NCBI GenBank assembly: GCA_947628505.1
Contig: CANRAD010000015.1
Location: 1 to 48,732, forward strand
Direction of reading: 5' to 3'
Length of the DNA: 48,732 nt
From: an uncultured Clostridia bacterium
Lineage (GTDB): Bacteria; Bacillota; Clostridia; Christensenellales; Borkfalkiaceae
The first letter of the stretch is position 1. Every line of letters starts with the position of its first letter. The translations under genes were made by a program, and so were the position numbers. The notes below the pieces were generated by a model. The model did no database searches. It saw nothing but the letters and a program-made list of their open reading frames with translations, and was not told where the DNA came from. Below, one piece after another: positions 39,461 through 48,154 of this stretch.

Positions 39461-41638
39461 TTATTCGTTTGAAACGAGCTGCGCATAAAAGCCGCCCTTT
39501 GCATACAGTTCTTCATGCGTGCCGCGCTCGACTACTTTGCCGCGGTCGAGCACTATGATTTCGTCGCAATCGCGTATCGTGGACAGTCTGTGCGCCACTA
39601 CTATGCACGTAATTCCCCTGTCCTTTATCGACTTGACGACTTCGTATTCGGTTTTCGCGTCAAGCGCGCTCGTCGCCTCGTCCAAAATGATTATGGTCGG
39701 ATCCTGCGCGAGCACGCGCGCTATTTCCATGCGCTGCCGCTGGCCGCCGGAAAAATCCTTGCCGCCCTCGGAAATGACGTAGCTGTAACCGCCTTCGCGC
39801 TGCATTATGTCCTCGTGAAGCTGCGCGTCCTTGGCGGCGAGTATCATCTCGAAATCCTCTATGGAATTATCCCACATCTTTATATTGTTTCTTATGGTAT
39901 CTTCGAAGAGAATGATATCCTGATCGACCACTGCGAGCGAGCCCGTGAAAATACTGCGGTCTATATCCTTTATCGGTTTGCCGTCGAACAATATTTCGCC
40001 GCTCCAAGGCTGATACAACCCTGAGATGAGTTTGGAAAGCGTGGACTTTCCGCAACCCGAGCCGCCGACGAACGCCACGCGGCTTCCGGGTTTCAACGTA
40101 AGATTGAAATGCTCGATGAGAGGCTCGGAAAGACGGGAATATCCGAATGTTACGTCCTTCATTTCCACCATGCCGGAGAGCTTATCGTATTCGGCGTCCT
40201 CGGCTTCGCCGGCAGAATAATTGACGTCGGTGGGATACTCCATTACGTCTTCGACGCGCTCCATCTCGGTGCGCATTTCCTGTATGGTCTGACCTGCGGT
40301 AATCATAGTCATTGCGGGAGCCGTGAAAGATTCGAGAAAGCCCTGAAACGCCATTACCATACCTATTGTGAAATTGCCCTGCATAGTGAGCCATACGCCG
40401 ATAACGAGAACGGCTATGTTGGCAAGCGATGAAACGAGCGTGGGGATTACGCCGAGATATTGGTTCAATCTTTCGAAGCGAACCTGCTGAGTGTTTACGC
40501 TCGCCTGATATCCCGCCCATTTTTCGAAATAGCCGTTTTCGGCGCCGCTCGCCTTTATGGTTTCAATCATCTCTATTCCGGCGACGGTTGCGCTGGCGAG
40601 CTTGCCCTCGTCGCGCATCTGCACGCGCGTTATATTCACGCGTTTTTTGGATATGACGCGAGACATAAACACGTTGAGAATAATGGACGCCACCCCGATA
40701 AGGGAGAGAATCCAACTGTAACGTATCATAACGACGAGATAGAATATCATCATCGCCGCATTTAAAACGAGAGGCGCGAAGGTGTTGACAAGCGTGCTCG
40801 CTATCGTGCCGTTCGACTTCTGACGCTGCTGAATGTCTCCCGCCATGCGCTGGGAGAAAAATTCCATCGGCATGCGGAGCACTTTCCACATGAACGAAGT
40901 ATCGCCGACGGCGGCGAGTTTGCCCTCTATCTTCCACATTGAACGCGCTTCTATAAACGCAACTATAATCTGAACGACCGAGACGGCGGCGAGCAAGCCT
41001 AAAAACGGATAAAACCACTCCGGATTTTCGCGGGTGAGCAACGAATCAAGAAAAACCCGGGCGAAAACCGGTTGGATAATGCCGAAAATCGACGTTATGA
41101 GCGTAGTGATTATTACGAACGTCAACGCGACGCTCGCTCCCACAAGCCGTTTTTTCGCAAACGAGAGCACGCTCTTCGGTTTTCCGCCGGGAACAAAATC
41201 CGCCGACGGCTCAAATAAGAGACATATGCCCGTAAAGCTCTTGTCAAACGTCTCCATGGAGACGGTGTAGTTGCCCTTCGCGGGATCGTTCAACACGACC
41301 TTGTTTCCCTTGAAACCGCACAATACTACGAAATGATTGAAGTTCCAATGGACAATACATGGAAATTTGCCGTTCTCTTTGAGCTGTTCGGGCTCGTATT
41401 TATAGCCCTTGGCGATAAGGCCGTAGCTTCTGGCGGCCTTTAAGATATTTCTTGCGTTCGAGCCGTCGCGCGAGACGCCGCAATCGGCGCGCACCTGTTC
41501 GAGCGGCAACCATTTGCCGTAATACGCAAGTATCATGGTAAGCGCCGCGGCGCCGCATTCGAGCGCTTCCATCTGCATTACCACGGGCACTTTCGCAACG
41601 CCCTTCGTTACGGGCTTGTTCTGCTTCTTATTCGGCAT
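39461..41638 (-). CDS. NHLP-type exporter: C39 peptidase/ABC transporter
   Basis: This 725-aa protein has an N-terminal C39 peptidase domain (about 15-140; VVMQMEALECGAAALTMIL with Cys28, HWNFNHFVVL with His102, and Asp118 in VVLNDPAKG). A six-helix transmembrane domain (about 160-440) and a complete ATPase domain (VGGSGCGKSTLSKLI, FSGGQRQRMEIARVLA, TIIILDEATSALDA) follow. It cleaves leaders after double glycine and exports the core peptide. All three catalytic residues are present, so it should be active. It forms one operon with the partner ABC gene and the HlyD-like gene. Confidence 0.93.
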   Translation of the reverse strand: MPNKKQNKPVTKGVAKVPVVMQMEALECGAAALTMILAYYGKWLPLEQVRADCGVSRDGSNARNILKAARSYGLIAKGYKYEPEQLKENGKFPCIVHWNFNHFVVLCGFKGNKVVLNDPAKGNYTVSMETFDKSFTGICLLFEPSADFVPGGKPKSVLSFAKKRLVGASVALTFVIITTLITSIFGIIQPVFARVFLDSLLTRENPEWFYPFLGLLAAVSVVQIIVAFIEARSMWKIEGKLAAVGDTSFMWKVLRMPMEFFSQRMAGDIQQRQKSNGTIASTLVNTFAPLVLNAAMMIFYLVVMIRYSWILSLIGVASIILNVFMSRVISKKRVNITRVQMRDEGKLASATVAGIEMIETIKASGAENGYFEKWAGYQASVNTQQVRFERLNQYLGVIPTLVSSLANIAVLVIGVWLTMQGNFTIGMVMAFQGFLESFTAPAMTMITAGQTIQEMRTEMERVEDVMEYPTDVNYSAGEAEDAEYDKLSGMVEMKDVTFGYSRLSEPLIEHFNLTLKPGSRVAFVGGSGCGKSTLSKLISGLYQPWSGEILFDGKPIKDIDRSIFTGSLAVVDQDIILFEDTIRNNIKMWDNSIEDFEMILAAKDAQLHEDIMQREGGYSYVISEGGKDFSGGQRQRMEIARVLAQDPTIIILDEATSALDAKTEYEVVKSIKDRGITCIVVAHRLSTIRDCDEIIVLDRGKVVERGTHEELYAKGGFYAQLVSNE

Positions 41639-41646
41639 ACGCTACC

Positions 41647-42120
41647 TCAATTGAACAGAAACGAAATGGGAGACACGCTGCCCGTAATCACGGAAGCCTC
41701 GTAAACGCCGGAAGGAAGTTCGGCGTTCAATGTAACCACGTAAACCCATTCGCCCACGGCGAGCCCGCCTTTATTGTAGGTTTTGGCAATGAAACTCTCG
41801 TCTACCTGTATACATTCGGCAGATATGGTTTCAACCGCATATTTGCCGTCGCCGATATATACTATGTCGCCCTCGGAGATATCGCCGCTCTTATCGCTTC
41901 TCACATAGCACGACACCTTCCCCTCTTCGGAGACGGCCACCATGCTCATTCTGGTTTCGAGCCTGCCGACGGTTCCCCAAACTATTAATCCGACGAGCAA
42001 CAGCAATACGACCGTAAGAATTATCCATACGCCCGGGCTCGTTACCCTTATGTAATCGTTCAATTGCTCCGGCGACGATACGCGCTCCAAGCTCTTTTTT
42101 CTGAAAATGGGATTTTTCAT
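41647..42120 (-). CDS. Short HlyD-like secretion protein of the NHLP exporter
   Basis: This 157-aa protein has one membrane helix (about 33-53, WIILTVVLLLLVGLIVWGTV) preceded by a basic segment with LERVSSPEQLNDYIRVTSP, a recognisable start of NHLP secretion proteins. A beta-rich outer domain follows, with GDIVYIGDGKYAVETI and a second half-barrel ending SPISFLFN. It lacks the long coiled-coil hairpin of full membrane fusion proteins, consistent with a single-membrane cell where no outer membrane has to be reached. It lies eight bases upstream of the C39 exporter gene. Confidence 0.82.
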   Translation of the reverse strand: MKNPIFRKKSLERVSSPEQLNDYIRVTSPGVWIILTVVLLLLVGLIVWGTVGRLETRMSMVAVSEEGKVSCYVRSDKSGDISEGDIVYIGDGKYAVETISAECIQVDESFIAKTYNKGGLAVGEWVYVVTLNAELPSGVYEASVITGSVSPISFLFN

Positions 42121-42136
42121 TACAAATCCTCTGCGT

Positions 42137-42550
42137 TTAAATATTTTTGGTTATTCTGAGAATGTTCCGGCCGTCTTTGTATTCGTAAGATACGCCGTCC
42201 ATAGTCTTTTTGACCATATATATACCCAATCCGCCTATTTTTCTCTCTTCGGCGGACAGCGAAATATCCGGATCCTCGTTTTTCAAGGGATCGTAAGGCA
42301 CGCCGTTATCGATGAAAGTTATCACAACGGCGAGCGGATCTTCTTTGAGTTCGACGCGCACGGTTGCCGGGCCGACGTCCGGGTTGTAGGCGTATTGCGC
42401 GATGTTCCCGAAAAGTTCGTCTATCGCTATGTCTATCTGCGTCTGTACTTTCAAAGAGCAGCCGTGAAATTCAAGCTGTTCGTTCACGAAATCCGTAACC
42501 GCGCCTATATTCTCCACCGTTGCGTCTATGTTAAGCTCTTTCATAATCAA
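42137..42550 (-). CDS. RsbW/SpoIIAB-like serine kinase (HATPase)
   Basis: This 137-aa GHKL-fold protein has the N box IDELFGNIAQYAY, the G1 box ITFIDNGVPYDP and the G2 box GGLGIYMVKKTMD. It should phosphorylate a STAS protein and hold a target (sigma factor or enzyme) until the antagonist is dephosphorylated. The gene lies 37 bases after the STAS gene and 16 bases before the exporter genes. No sigma factor of the SigB/SigF type is encoded in the locus, so the switch target is not obvious; it might be the exporter or a distant sigma factor. Confidence 0.88.
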   Translation of the reverse strand: MIMKELNIDATVENIGAVTDFVNEQLEFHGCSLKVQTQIDIAIDELFGNIAQYAYNPDVGPATVRVELKEDPLAVVITFIDNGVPYDPLKNEDPDISLSAEERKIGGLGIYMVKKTMDGVSYEYKDGRNILRITKNI

Positions 42551-42587
42551 CTCCGTTTTCTCCCCTGCGGGATTTAAGGTTTGCCGT

Positions 42588-42884
42588 TTACTCTATAGTG
42601 AGAATTTCGGAAAACCCGGTGATTTCGAATACTTCCATGATAGTTTCGTTTACGTTGCGAATTATCATCTGCCCCTGTTTGTTCATGACTTTCTGAGCGG
42701 CGAGAAGCACGCGTAGACCTGCGGACGAAAGATATTCCAATCCCGAAAAATCGAAATCGAGACGCGTTACGCCGTCTATGCTCCTTTTGAGTTCCGCTTC
42801 GAGCTGAGGCGCCGTAGTAGTGTCCAACCTTCCCGAAACCGAAATTTCGAGTTCGGATCCCTGTTCTTTTTTATCGATAGTCAT
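42588..42884 (-). CDS. STAS-domain anti-sigma factor antagonist
   Basis: This 98-aa SpoIIAA/RsbV-like protein has LEISVSGRLDTTTAPQLE at the nucleotide-binding edge and the switch segment DFSGLEYLSSAGLRVLLAA, where Ser53 or Ser54 is the expected phosphorylation site. It is the first gene behind a perfect-consensus promoter (42925-42953), followed by the kinase and exporter genes. Together with the SpoIIE-type phosphatase at 31512-33983 it completes a partner-switching set. In related peptide-export loci such sets are known to occur, but their target is unclear. Confidence 0.9.
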   Translation of the reverse strand: MTIDKKEQGSELEISVSGRLDTTTAPQLEAELKRSIDGVTRLDFDFSGLEYLSSAGLRVLLAAQKVMNKQGQMIIRNVNETIMEVFEITGFSEILTIE

Positions 42885-42924
42885 TGTTTTTTAACCTCCG
42901 AAAACGGTGATTTATTTGAAGTTT

Positions 42925-42953
42925 ATTATAATATATCGTCCTTCCGTTGTCAA
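42925..42953 (-). promoter_or_regulatory. Consensus promoter of the switch-exporter operon
   Basis: TTGACA (complement of 42948-42953), exactly 17 bp, and TATAAT (complement of 42925-42930), followed by a 40-base leader and GGAGG before the STAS gene. This is a perfect consensus match in all twelve bases. Confidence 0.85.
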
Positions 42954-42962
42954 TCTTGCCCG

Positions 42963-44192
42963 TCAAAAGAACAGATAGATGAGAACGACTACAACTATTA
43001 CCGCAAAATACAATAGCGAAAAGACGGAGAAATCCTTTTTTAGCGTCGGTTTGCGATCGTCGAAGAAGAATAAAAACGGGATACAGAACACCATATAATA
43101 AGATTTTCCGAAGCCCCAATTTACGGCATATGGAAGATAACCGAAGAAATAGTCGATAGCGCTCAACAGCACGAGGCAGACGCTCAAAAACACCGCGGCT
43201 TGAAGCGACCGTTTTTTCGCCGCCGCCGGCGTTTCCGCAACCAAGGGCGTGGCGCGGTATTTTTTATCGCGTATGTACGTGTACTTCATATCCGCCGAAT
43301 TCCCGAGCGATCTTATCGGCTGATGGCGATTGCACAAGAGAATACAGCCTATAAAGAGGAAATGCGGCAATCTCCTTGCGGGGAACGCACTCAAAAGCAA
43401 TATCCCCGGCGACATTATTCCCAACTGCGTCAAGCCGTTCACTATAAATGCGCCCAGAATATACAGAACGGGGATAATTCCGAGGCAGCGGTAAGCAATC
43501 AACTTTGCCCTCGTGTTTATACGCTTCGGACGGAAGCAAAAGAATATGCACAAAAGAAGGCACAGCAACTCGTCGATGAAAAAATTGAACGACGGCACGT
43601 TTCTTATGAGAATGACTATAACCTGATTTACCAGAAAGTTCTGAGCGGCGTCCAGCGTTTGACCGACGTTTTCGAAGGGAATCATATTCGCCTCGCTGTT
43701 CAGAGCTTTTATCAACCTGTCTACCGCTTCGAGAATATCGGCGTATTCTCCCTGTATATATTCAAACAGACTGCCGACGATAACGTAGACGGCCGCAATC
43801 ATAACCGAATAGACCAAAAACTCGGCGACGAACAAGAGCAGCGCAAAAAGCGCGGTGCGCTGCGTTATTTTGCCTATTCCCTTGCGGTTGAGATTCAGAA
43901 CGAACGAGACGGTGGCGATAAAGTAGAGCGGAATGACGAGAACGCCCAAACTGCGCATTATTTCCACGAACACGCCCAGCGCTCCCGGTATTTTAAACGA
44001 CGCAAAAGCGCTCAAAAGAGCTTCCGCGTCTCCCGATCCCAATGCCTGAACAGCGTTATTCGCCTGCGTAACAAAATTGAGAATTACGAAATACGTGGCC
44101 ACCTGAGAAATGAAAAAGAACGCCATGGCGACATAGCGCAGATATACGAATCCGCGCCTTTTTCCGTATGTCAAAGCCTCATAAACGTTCAT
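42963..44192 (-). CDS. Polytopic membrane protein of the peptide-export locus
   Basis: This 409-aa protein has about nine to ten hydrophobic helices, for example FVYLRYVAMAFFFISQVATY near the N terminus, and short loops. I do not recognise a family. ATG 44192 has GGAAGG upstream; the extra 14 codons of the longest frame are unlikely. The gene ends ten bases from the consensus promoter of the STAS operon, so it belongs to the same locus but has its own promoter (44256-44284). It might be an immunity or sensor protein, or an unrelated membrane component. None of this is shown by the sequence. Confidence 0.7.
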   Translation of the reverse strand: MNVYEALTYGKRRGFVYLRYVAMAFFFISQVATYFVILNFVTQANNAVQALGSGDAEALLSAFASFKIPGALGVFVEIMRSLGVLVIPLYFIATVSFVLNLNRKGIGKITQRTALFALLLFVAEFLVYSVMIAAVYVIVGSLFEYIQGEYADILEAVDRLIKALNSEANMIPFENVGQTLDAAQNFLVNQVIVILIRNVPSFNFFIDELLCLLLCIFFCFRPKRINTRAKLIAYRCLGIIPVLYILGAFIVNGLTQLGIMSPGILLLSAFPARRLPHFLFIGCILLCNRHQPIRSLGNSADMKYTYIRDKKYRATPLVAETPAAAKKRSLQAAVFLSVCLVLLSAIDYFFGYLPYAVNWGFGKSYYMVFCIPFLFFFDDRKPTLKKDFSVFSLLYFAVIVVVVLIYLFF

Positions 44193-44213
44193 CTTTCGTT
44201 TCCTTCCGTATAT

Positions 44214-44284
44214 CTCCCGCGGGAGTTCCCGCAAACTTTACAGATAGCATAATTTATTATACGCCCGCGTTTCCAAGTACGCAA
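44214..44284 (-). promoter_or_regulatory. Promoter and leader palindromes of the polytopic membrane protein gene
   Basis: TTGCGT (complement of 44279-44284), 17 bp, TATAAT (complement of 44256-44261). The leader holds two overlapping inverted repeats, CTCCCGCGGGAG (44214-44225) and GCGGGAGTTCCCGC (44219-44232), which cannot both form at once. Confidence 0.6.
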
Positions 44285-44380
44285 GCAAATAAAAAACCGA
44301 CGCTTTATTTAAACAAATTTTAACAAGTCCCGAACCGCGTTCAACGCGCGTCGGGGCAATAAACGCCATAAAAGGCGAAA

Positions 44381-46318
44381 CTATTCTATGGCTTTCAGAC
44401 TCTCGTTCATATCTATGCGCGTGATTTTTCTGCGCAAAATCAAAGTTACCGCCGCGGTGAAAAGAAGAATGACGAACGGAGCGACCGCCCACATTACGGT
44501 TGCATATGTGCCGGCGTTCATAATACTGAACAAAAACATCATAATGAGTGCCGAAAGAGGATATCCGAAGATTATGCCCACTGCGGTGTCGATGTAAATT
44601 TCGCGGTAAATATATCCCGCCACCTCTCCGTTCTGATAGCCGAGAACCATAAGCGTCGCCAGCTCGCGGTTGCGTTCGCTTATGTTTATGTTCGTGAGCG
44701 TATATATCACCACAGCGGTGAGAAGTCCGGCAAAGACGACTATTACAGTCGCTATCATTATAATCGACGTGGAATTTACGCCGCGGAAAAGGCAAATATC
44801 GAGAAGCGCCAAACCTGCCATGACAAGCGCCATGGAAATCGCCACGGCGACTACCGTCATAATAAATCTGCTCTTATATCTCAAAACATTGCGCGTCGTG
44901 GATTTGTATTTGAAACTCAGCCTGTTCCAGATAAAAGGTATCTTTTCTATTATAACTTTTTTGCCTGCGCGCGGCGGTTTGGGGCGAAGGAGATCGGCGG
45001 GCGTTTCGGAAGTGAGCTTTCTGCCGCATATGAACGTTGCGAAAAGCGTTGCGGCGACTATAACCGCGAAAGTTATCGCAAAGAAGAGCATCGCCACGTG
45101 CCCTGATACGGGAGGCATCGCAAACGAATAATTGAAAACGTTGTATATCAGATTGGCAAGTCCCATACCGATAAAATAGGCGCCCACGCCGCCTATGCCC
45201 GTAGCTACGGCGGCAAACAGAAGATATTTGAATATTATTCTGAACGAGGAATAGCCGAGAGTTCTGAGACACGCCACCTGAGACCTCTCCTCTTCGAGAA
45301 GTCTCGTCATAGTAGACAGCACCACAAGCGCGGTTACGAATAAAAACGCGAGCATGAGTATATAGCCTATAAGCGTTACCTTTTCGCAGTAAGAATGGAG
45401 AGCATTGAAAGAATAGTTGTCGTAAAGGGTTAGAATTTTCACTCCGTCTGCAAAAACCGCGCCCTCTTCTCCCGAAAGCGGAAGCGCTTTGACTTTCGCG
45501 ATTTCGCCGTCGACATACTCGCGATAGCCCGCGGAAAAATCTTTGAACCTGTCCTTATCGGGGAAAGATACGTGTATATCGGTTACGGGCAGAAGTCTGC
45601 CAAAATAGGGCAATTCGGGAATGACTTTGCCGGAGATATACAATATGTTGTCGAGGCAAATCAAATCGTTTATGCCGTTCGTGGTTTCGGGAATCTCGAC
45701 GTCCTCGCCGTTCTTCGTGCTGGGTTCGCCGTCCTGACCGAACGAAAGAGGACCTTGAACTTCCCCGCATATTTCCAACTCGACCGGCGGCAAAGGCAGT
45801 TCCGCCGGGCTGCCGAGATCGGAGAGAACTTCGTTGAAATCTATTCGCACGGTTTTGCCCGTTTTCACGCCCGAGATTTTTTTATCGCTTCTCTCGGAAA
45901 GGGCGTACCCCTCTCCTTCCGGCATTCCGCCGCTCAATATGCCGAACTCCGGAACGACGTTGACGCTCCAATTTTCGAAATCGATGAAATAGAGGCGCAC
46001 AAGCTGTTTTTTACCGCCTTCTTCGAGAGTTATGTTTACGTCGACGGCGGTGAGGGCATTGACGTTTTCCGCGCCGTAGATATCTTCGAGGGCGGAGACG
46101 TCCGCGGCGGAAAAACCGCTTTGAGACGTGCTCTTCAAAATCAGATCCGAGGCGTTTGCTTCTTTATAATAGTTGCTGAGCGAATAGCTTATCTTATCCG
46201 AAGCCGAACCTATCCCCGAGCAAAAACCCACGGATATGAGCACCATGAATATTATGGAGAGAAAGCGCGTAAGGTGATTTTTGAACATCTTCGTAAGCGT
46301 TTTCAAATATGTTTTCAT
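44381..46318 (-). CDS. FtsX-like ABC transporter permease
   Basis: This 645-aa membrane protein of the MacB/FtsX type has one helix at the N terminus (FLSIIFMVLISVGFCSG), a large outer domain (about 50-330), three helices with an FtsX signature (VALVVLSTMTRLLEEERSQVA region), a second short cytoplasmic loop and four more helices. It ends MNESLKAIE. It pairs with the ATPase upstream (4-bp gap). Such pairs move or sense lipids and peptides, and in Firmicutes often give resistance to antimicrobial peptides, which fits a place next to a peptide-export locus. The specific role is inference. Confidence 0.85.
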   Translation of the reverse strand: MKTYLKTLTKMFKNHLTRFLSIIFMVLISVGFCSGIGSASDKISYSLSNYYKEANASDLILKSTSQSGFSAADVSALEDIYGAENVNALTAVDVNITLEEGGKKQLVRLYFIDFENWSVNVVPEFGILSGGMPEGEGYALSERSDKKISGVKTGKTVRIDFNEVLSDLGSPAELPLPPVELEICGEVQGPLSFGQDGEPSTKNGEDVEIPETTNGINDLICLDNILYISGKVIPELPYFGRLLPVTDIHVSFPDKDRFKDFSAGYREYVDGEIAKVKALPLSGEEGAVFADGVKILTLYDNYSFNALHSYCEKVTLIGYILMLAFLFVTALVVLSTMTRLLEEERSQVACLRTLGYSSFRIIFKYLLFAAVATGIGGVGAYFIGMGLANLIYNVFNYSFAMPPVSGHVAMLFFAITFAVIVAATLFATFICGRKLTSETPADLLRPKPPRAGKKVIIEKIPFIWNRLSFKYKSTTRNVLRYKSRFIMTVVAVAISMALVMAGLALLDICLFRGVNSTSIIMIATVIVVFAGLLTAVVIYTLTNINISERNRELATLMVLGYQNGEVAGYIYREIYIDTAVGIIFGYPLSALIMMFLFSIMNAGTYATVMWAVAPFVILLFTAAVTLILRRKITRIDMNESLKAIE

Positions 46319-46322
46319 TTTA

Positions 46323-47024
46323 TCACCACTCTATTTCGTCCACCGGAAGAGGATTGTCGTTTTTCTCTATCCTCTCTATTCTGCCGCTCCTTATGTAGAT
46401 AACCTTGTCCGCAATATCTTTGAGAGCCTGATTGTGAGTTACCGCTATGACGAGCTTTTTACGGCTTCTTGAAACGTCGTACAAAAGTTTTAAAACTTTT
46501 TTGCCTGTGGCGTAATCGAGCGCGCCCGTGGGTTCGTCGCAAAGGAGCAGTTTGGGGTTTTTGGCGAGCGCGCGGGCAATCGAAACGCGCTGTTGTTCGC
46601 CGCCCGAAAGCTGAGCGGGGAAGTTGTTCAAACGCTCTCCGAGCCCCACTTCCGTCAGAACGGTTTGGGGATCGAGGTGATTTTTGCATATCTCAACGGC
46701 TATTTCGACGTTTTCAAGCGCGGTGAGGTTTGGCATCAGATTATAAAACTGAAATATGAAGCCCACGTCGTTTCGGCGATAATCAGTAAGACCGCGCCTG
46801 TCCAAGCCGGTTATGCGCTTTCCGTCAAGAATTATCTCGCCGCCGGTCGCGCCGTCCATGCCGCCGAGCAAATTCAACAGCGTGGTTTTGCCCGCGCCGG
46901 AACTTCCTAAGACGACGGCGAATTCGCCGTCGTCAAGCGTGAACGAAACATCGGAAAGAGCGTCTACCGTTACGCTTCCCGTTTTATACCGCTTGCTTAC
47001 GTTTTCGAGAGAAAGATAACTCAT
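46323..47024 (-). CDS. ABC transporter ATP-binding protein (LolD/MacB type)
   Basis: This 233-aa ATPase has Walker [19 protein letters not shown], a Q loop in [19 protein letters not shown], the signature [17 protein letters not shown], Walker [13 protein letters not shown] and the H loop VIAVTHNQA. It energises the FtsX-like permease encoded next. I prefer ATG 47024, which lies eight bases after GGAG, over the ATG two codons earlier, which lies only two bases after it. A promoter about 120 bp upstream (47141-47169) fits, giving a rather long leader. Confidence 0.92.
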   Translation of the reverse strand: MSYLSLENVSKRYKTGSVTVDALSDVSFTLDDGEFAVVLGSSGAGKTTLLNLLGGMDGATGGEIILDGKRITGLDRRGLTDYRRNDVGFIFQFYNLMPNLTALENVEIAVEICKNHLDPQTVLTEVGLGERLNNFPAQLSGGEQQRVSIARALAKNPKLLLCDEPTGALDYATGKKVLKLLYDVSRSRKKLVIAVTHNQALKDIADKVIYIRSGRIERIEKNDNPLPVDEIEW

Positions 47025-47140
47025 CCGCATTACTCCTTACGCCTATTTTAAAGGCCCACAGCGCCATTGACTGCGAGCCGCAAATTCTTAAAAATCCGTT
47101 AAAACCCCACAAGCAAATTCATGGTCGCCTTTACACAAAT

Positions 47141-47169
47141 ATAATACCACGGACTGCCGTATTTGTACA
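47141..47169 (-). promoter_or_regulatory. Probable promoter of the ABC-FtsX operon
   Basis: TGTACA (complement of 47164-47169), a 17-bp spacer and TATTAT (complement of 47141-47146). The leader contains a possible seven-codon open frame starting at a minus-strand ATG near 47122. Confidence 0.5.
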
Positions 47170-47218
47170 GTTTTTCAAGCTAAAATCTGTATTATTTTAA
47201 CGCTTCATAGGCTTGCGG

Positions 47219-47247
47219 TTGACAAACAATCGCAATTTTGTTAAGAT
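47219..47247 (+). promoter_or_regulatory. Promoter of tRNA-Leu
   Basis: TTGACA (47219-47224), a 17-bp spacer and TAAGAT (47242-47247), about 39 bases before the tRNA. Confidence 0.7.
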
Positions 47248-47286
47248 ATATTGCATACGACATATGCGTTTCAAAGCGTATATCTT

Positions 47287-47369
47287 GCCGCCGTGGCGAA
47301 ATTGGCAGACGCGCAGGACTTAGAATCCTGTGGGCAACCTTGCAAGTTCAAATCTTGTCGGCGGCACCA
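47287..47369 (+). tRNA. tRNA-Leu (TAG)
   Basis: A perfect 7-bp acceptor stem (GCCGCCG with CGGCGGC), anticodon loop CTTAGAA, a long variable arm as in class II tRNAs, T arm GCAAG-TTCAAAT-CTTGT and encoded CCA. Confidence 0.94.
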
Positions 47370-48154
47370 CGTCCCCGCAAGGCGCATATTGCAAGAGGTT
47401 GCCAAATTAACGGCAACCTCTATACCTCTTACGCCTGCGGCTCCTCTTCCCGAAAATCTCGCTACACTGCGATTTTCGGGAGCCCGTATTCGATCAGCAT
47501 AATCATCTGCTTAACCCGTTGCCTGAATCTCAGTTCAAAAAAATAATCCCCTTTAAACTTAGTCCACGCAGAATTACTTTGCGGGGATATTCTTTTTTAT
47601 GTGCGGAATTATCGGAAATCTTTTATGATATAGAGAAAAAAGACACAAAAAAATAACGACGCGCTAAACGGGAATCGCCGTTACTGTACAGGGATATTAT
47701 GCAATATTTTGAGTTTATCAAGCAAAAAAGAATCTCTCGTCAGAGAAATTCTTTAAAAGCGAGACAGATTTACCAAATTCAATGATCGAGGTTTTCAATA
47801 GGTTACAAGACGCCGGATTGAAAACCGAAGTGCGGAACAGATTATTGAGTTTAATAACAACGGCAATTGCTTGATTTATTTAAATCCGCCTTAACCGTCA
47901 GATACTCGGTGCAATGAGCTTTCATAAAGTTTTATGGGAAAATTTTAATATATTTGCTTATTTTTTGCATGTCTGCGGGCGGCGGTTCACCTTGCACAAG
48001 GGTTTTAAAGGAAGGTGCAGCTTGCTCGGCGAAATCTTGGCGTTATCCGCTGCAATCACCTCTTGCGGTGGATTATCGGGCGATTTGCAGATTGCAATCT
48101 CGCCCTTTTGCCAATCCGTCAGGAGTGTACGTCGTCAAGCTCCCGCGCGGACAG
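47370..48154. other. Largely gene-free stretch after tRNA-Leu
   Basis: I see no convincing gene. It holds two hairpins: 47394-47403 with 47412-47421 (10 bp, weak T run after it, possibly the tRNA terminator) and 47448-47458 with 47471-47481 (11 bp). A short pair of out-of-phase open frames follows (47699-47875: one starts MQYFEFIKQKRISRQRNSLK, and the other starts MIEVFNRLQDAGLKTEVRNR near its end). They look like a frameshifted remnant of a lost gene, but I cannot name it. Confidence 0.4.

Noticed and set aside
43200-44252. 350-codon plus-strand frame opposite the polytopic membrane protein
   Set aside because: It is highly basic, repetitive in composition and antisense to a gene with clear hydrophobic helices and a ribosome site.
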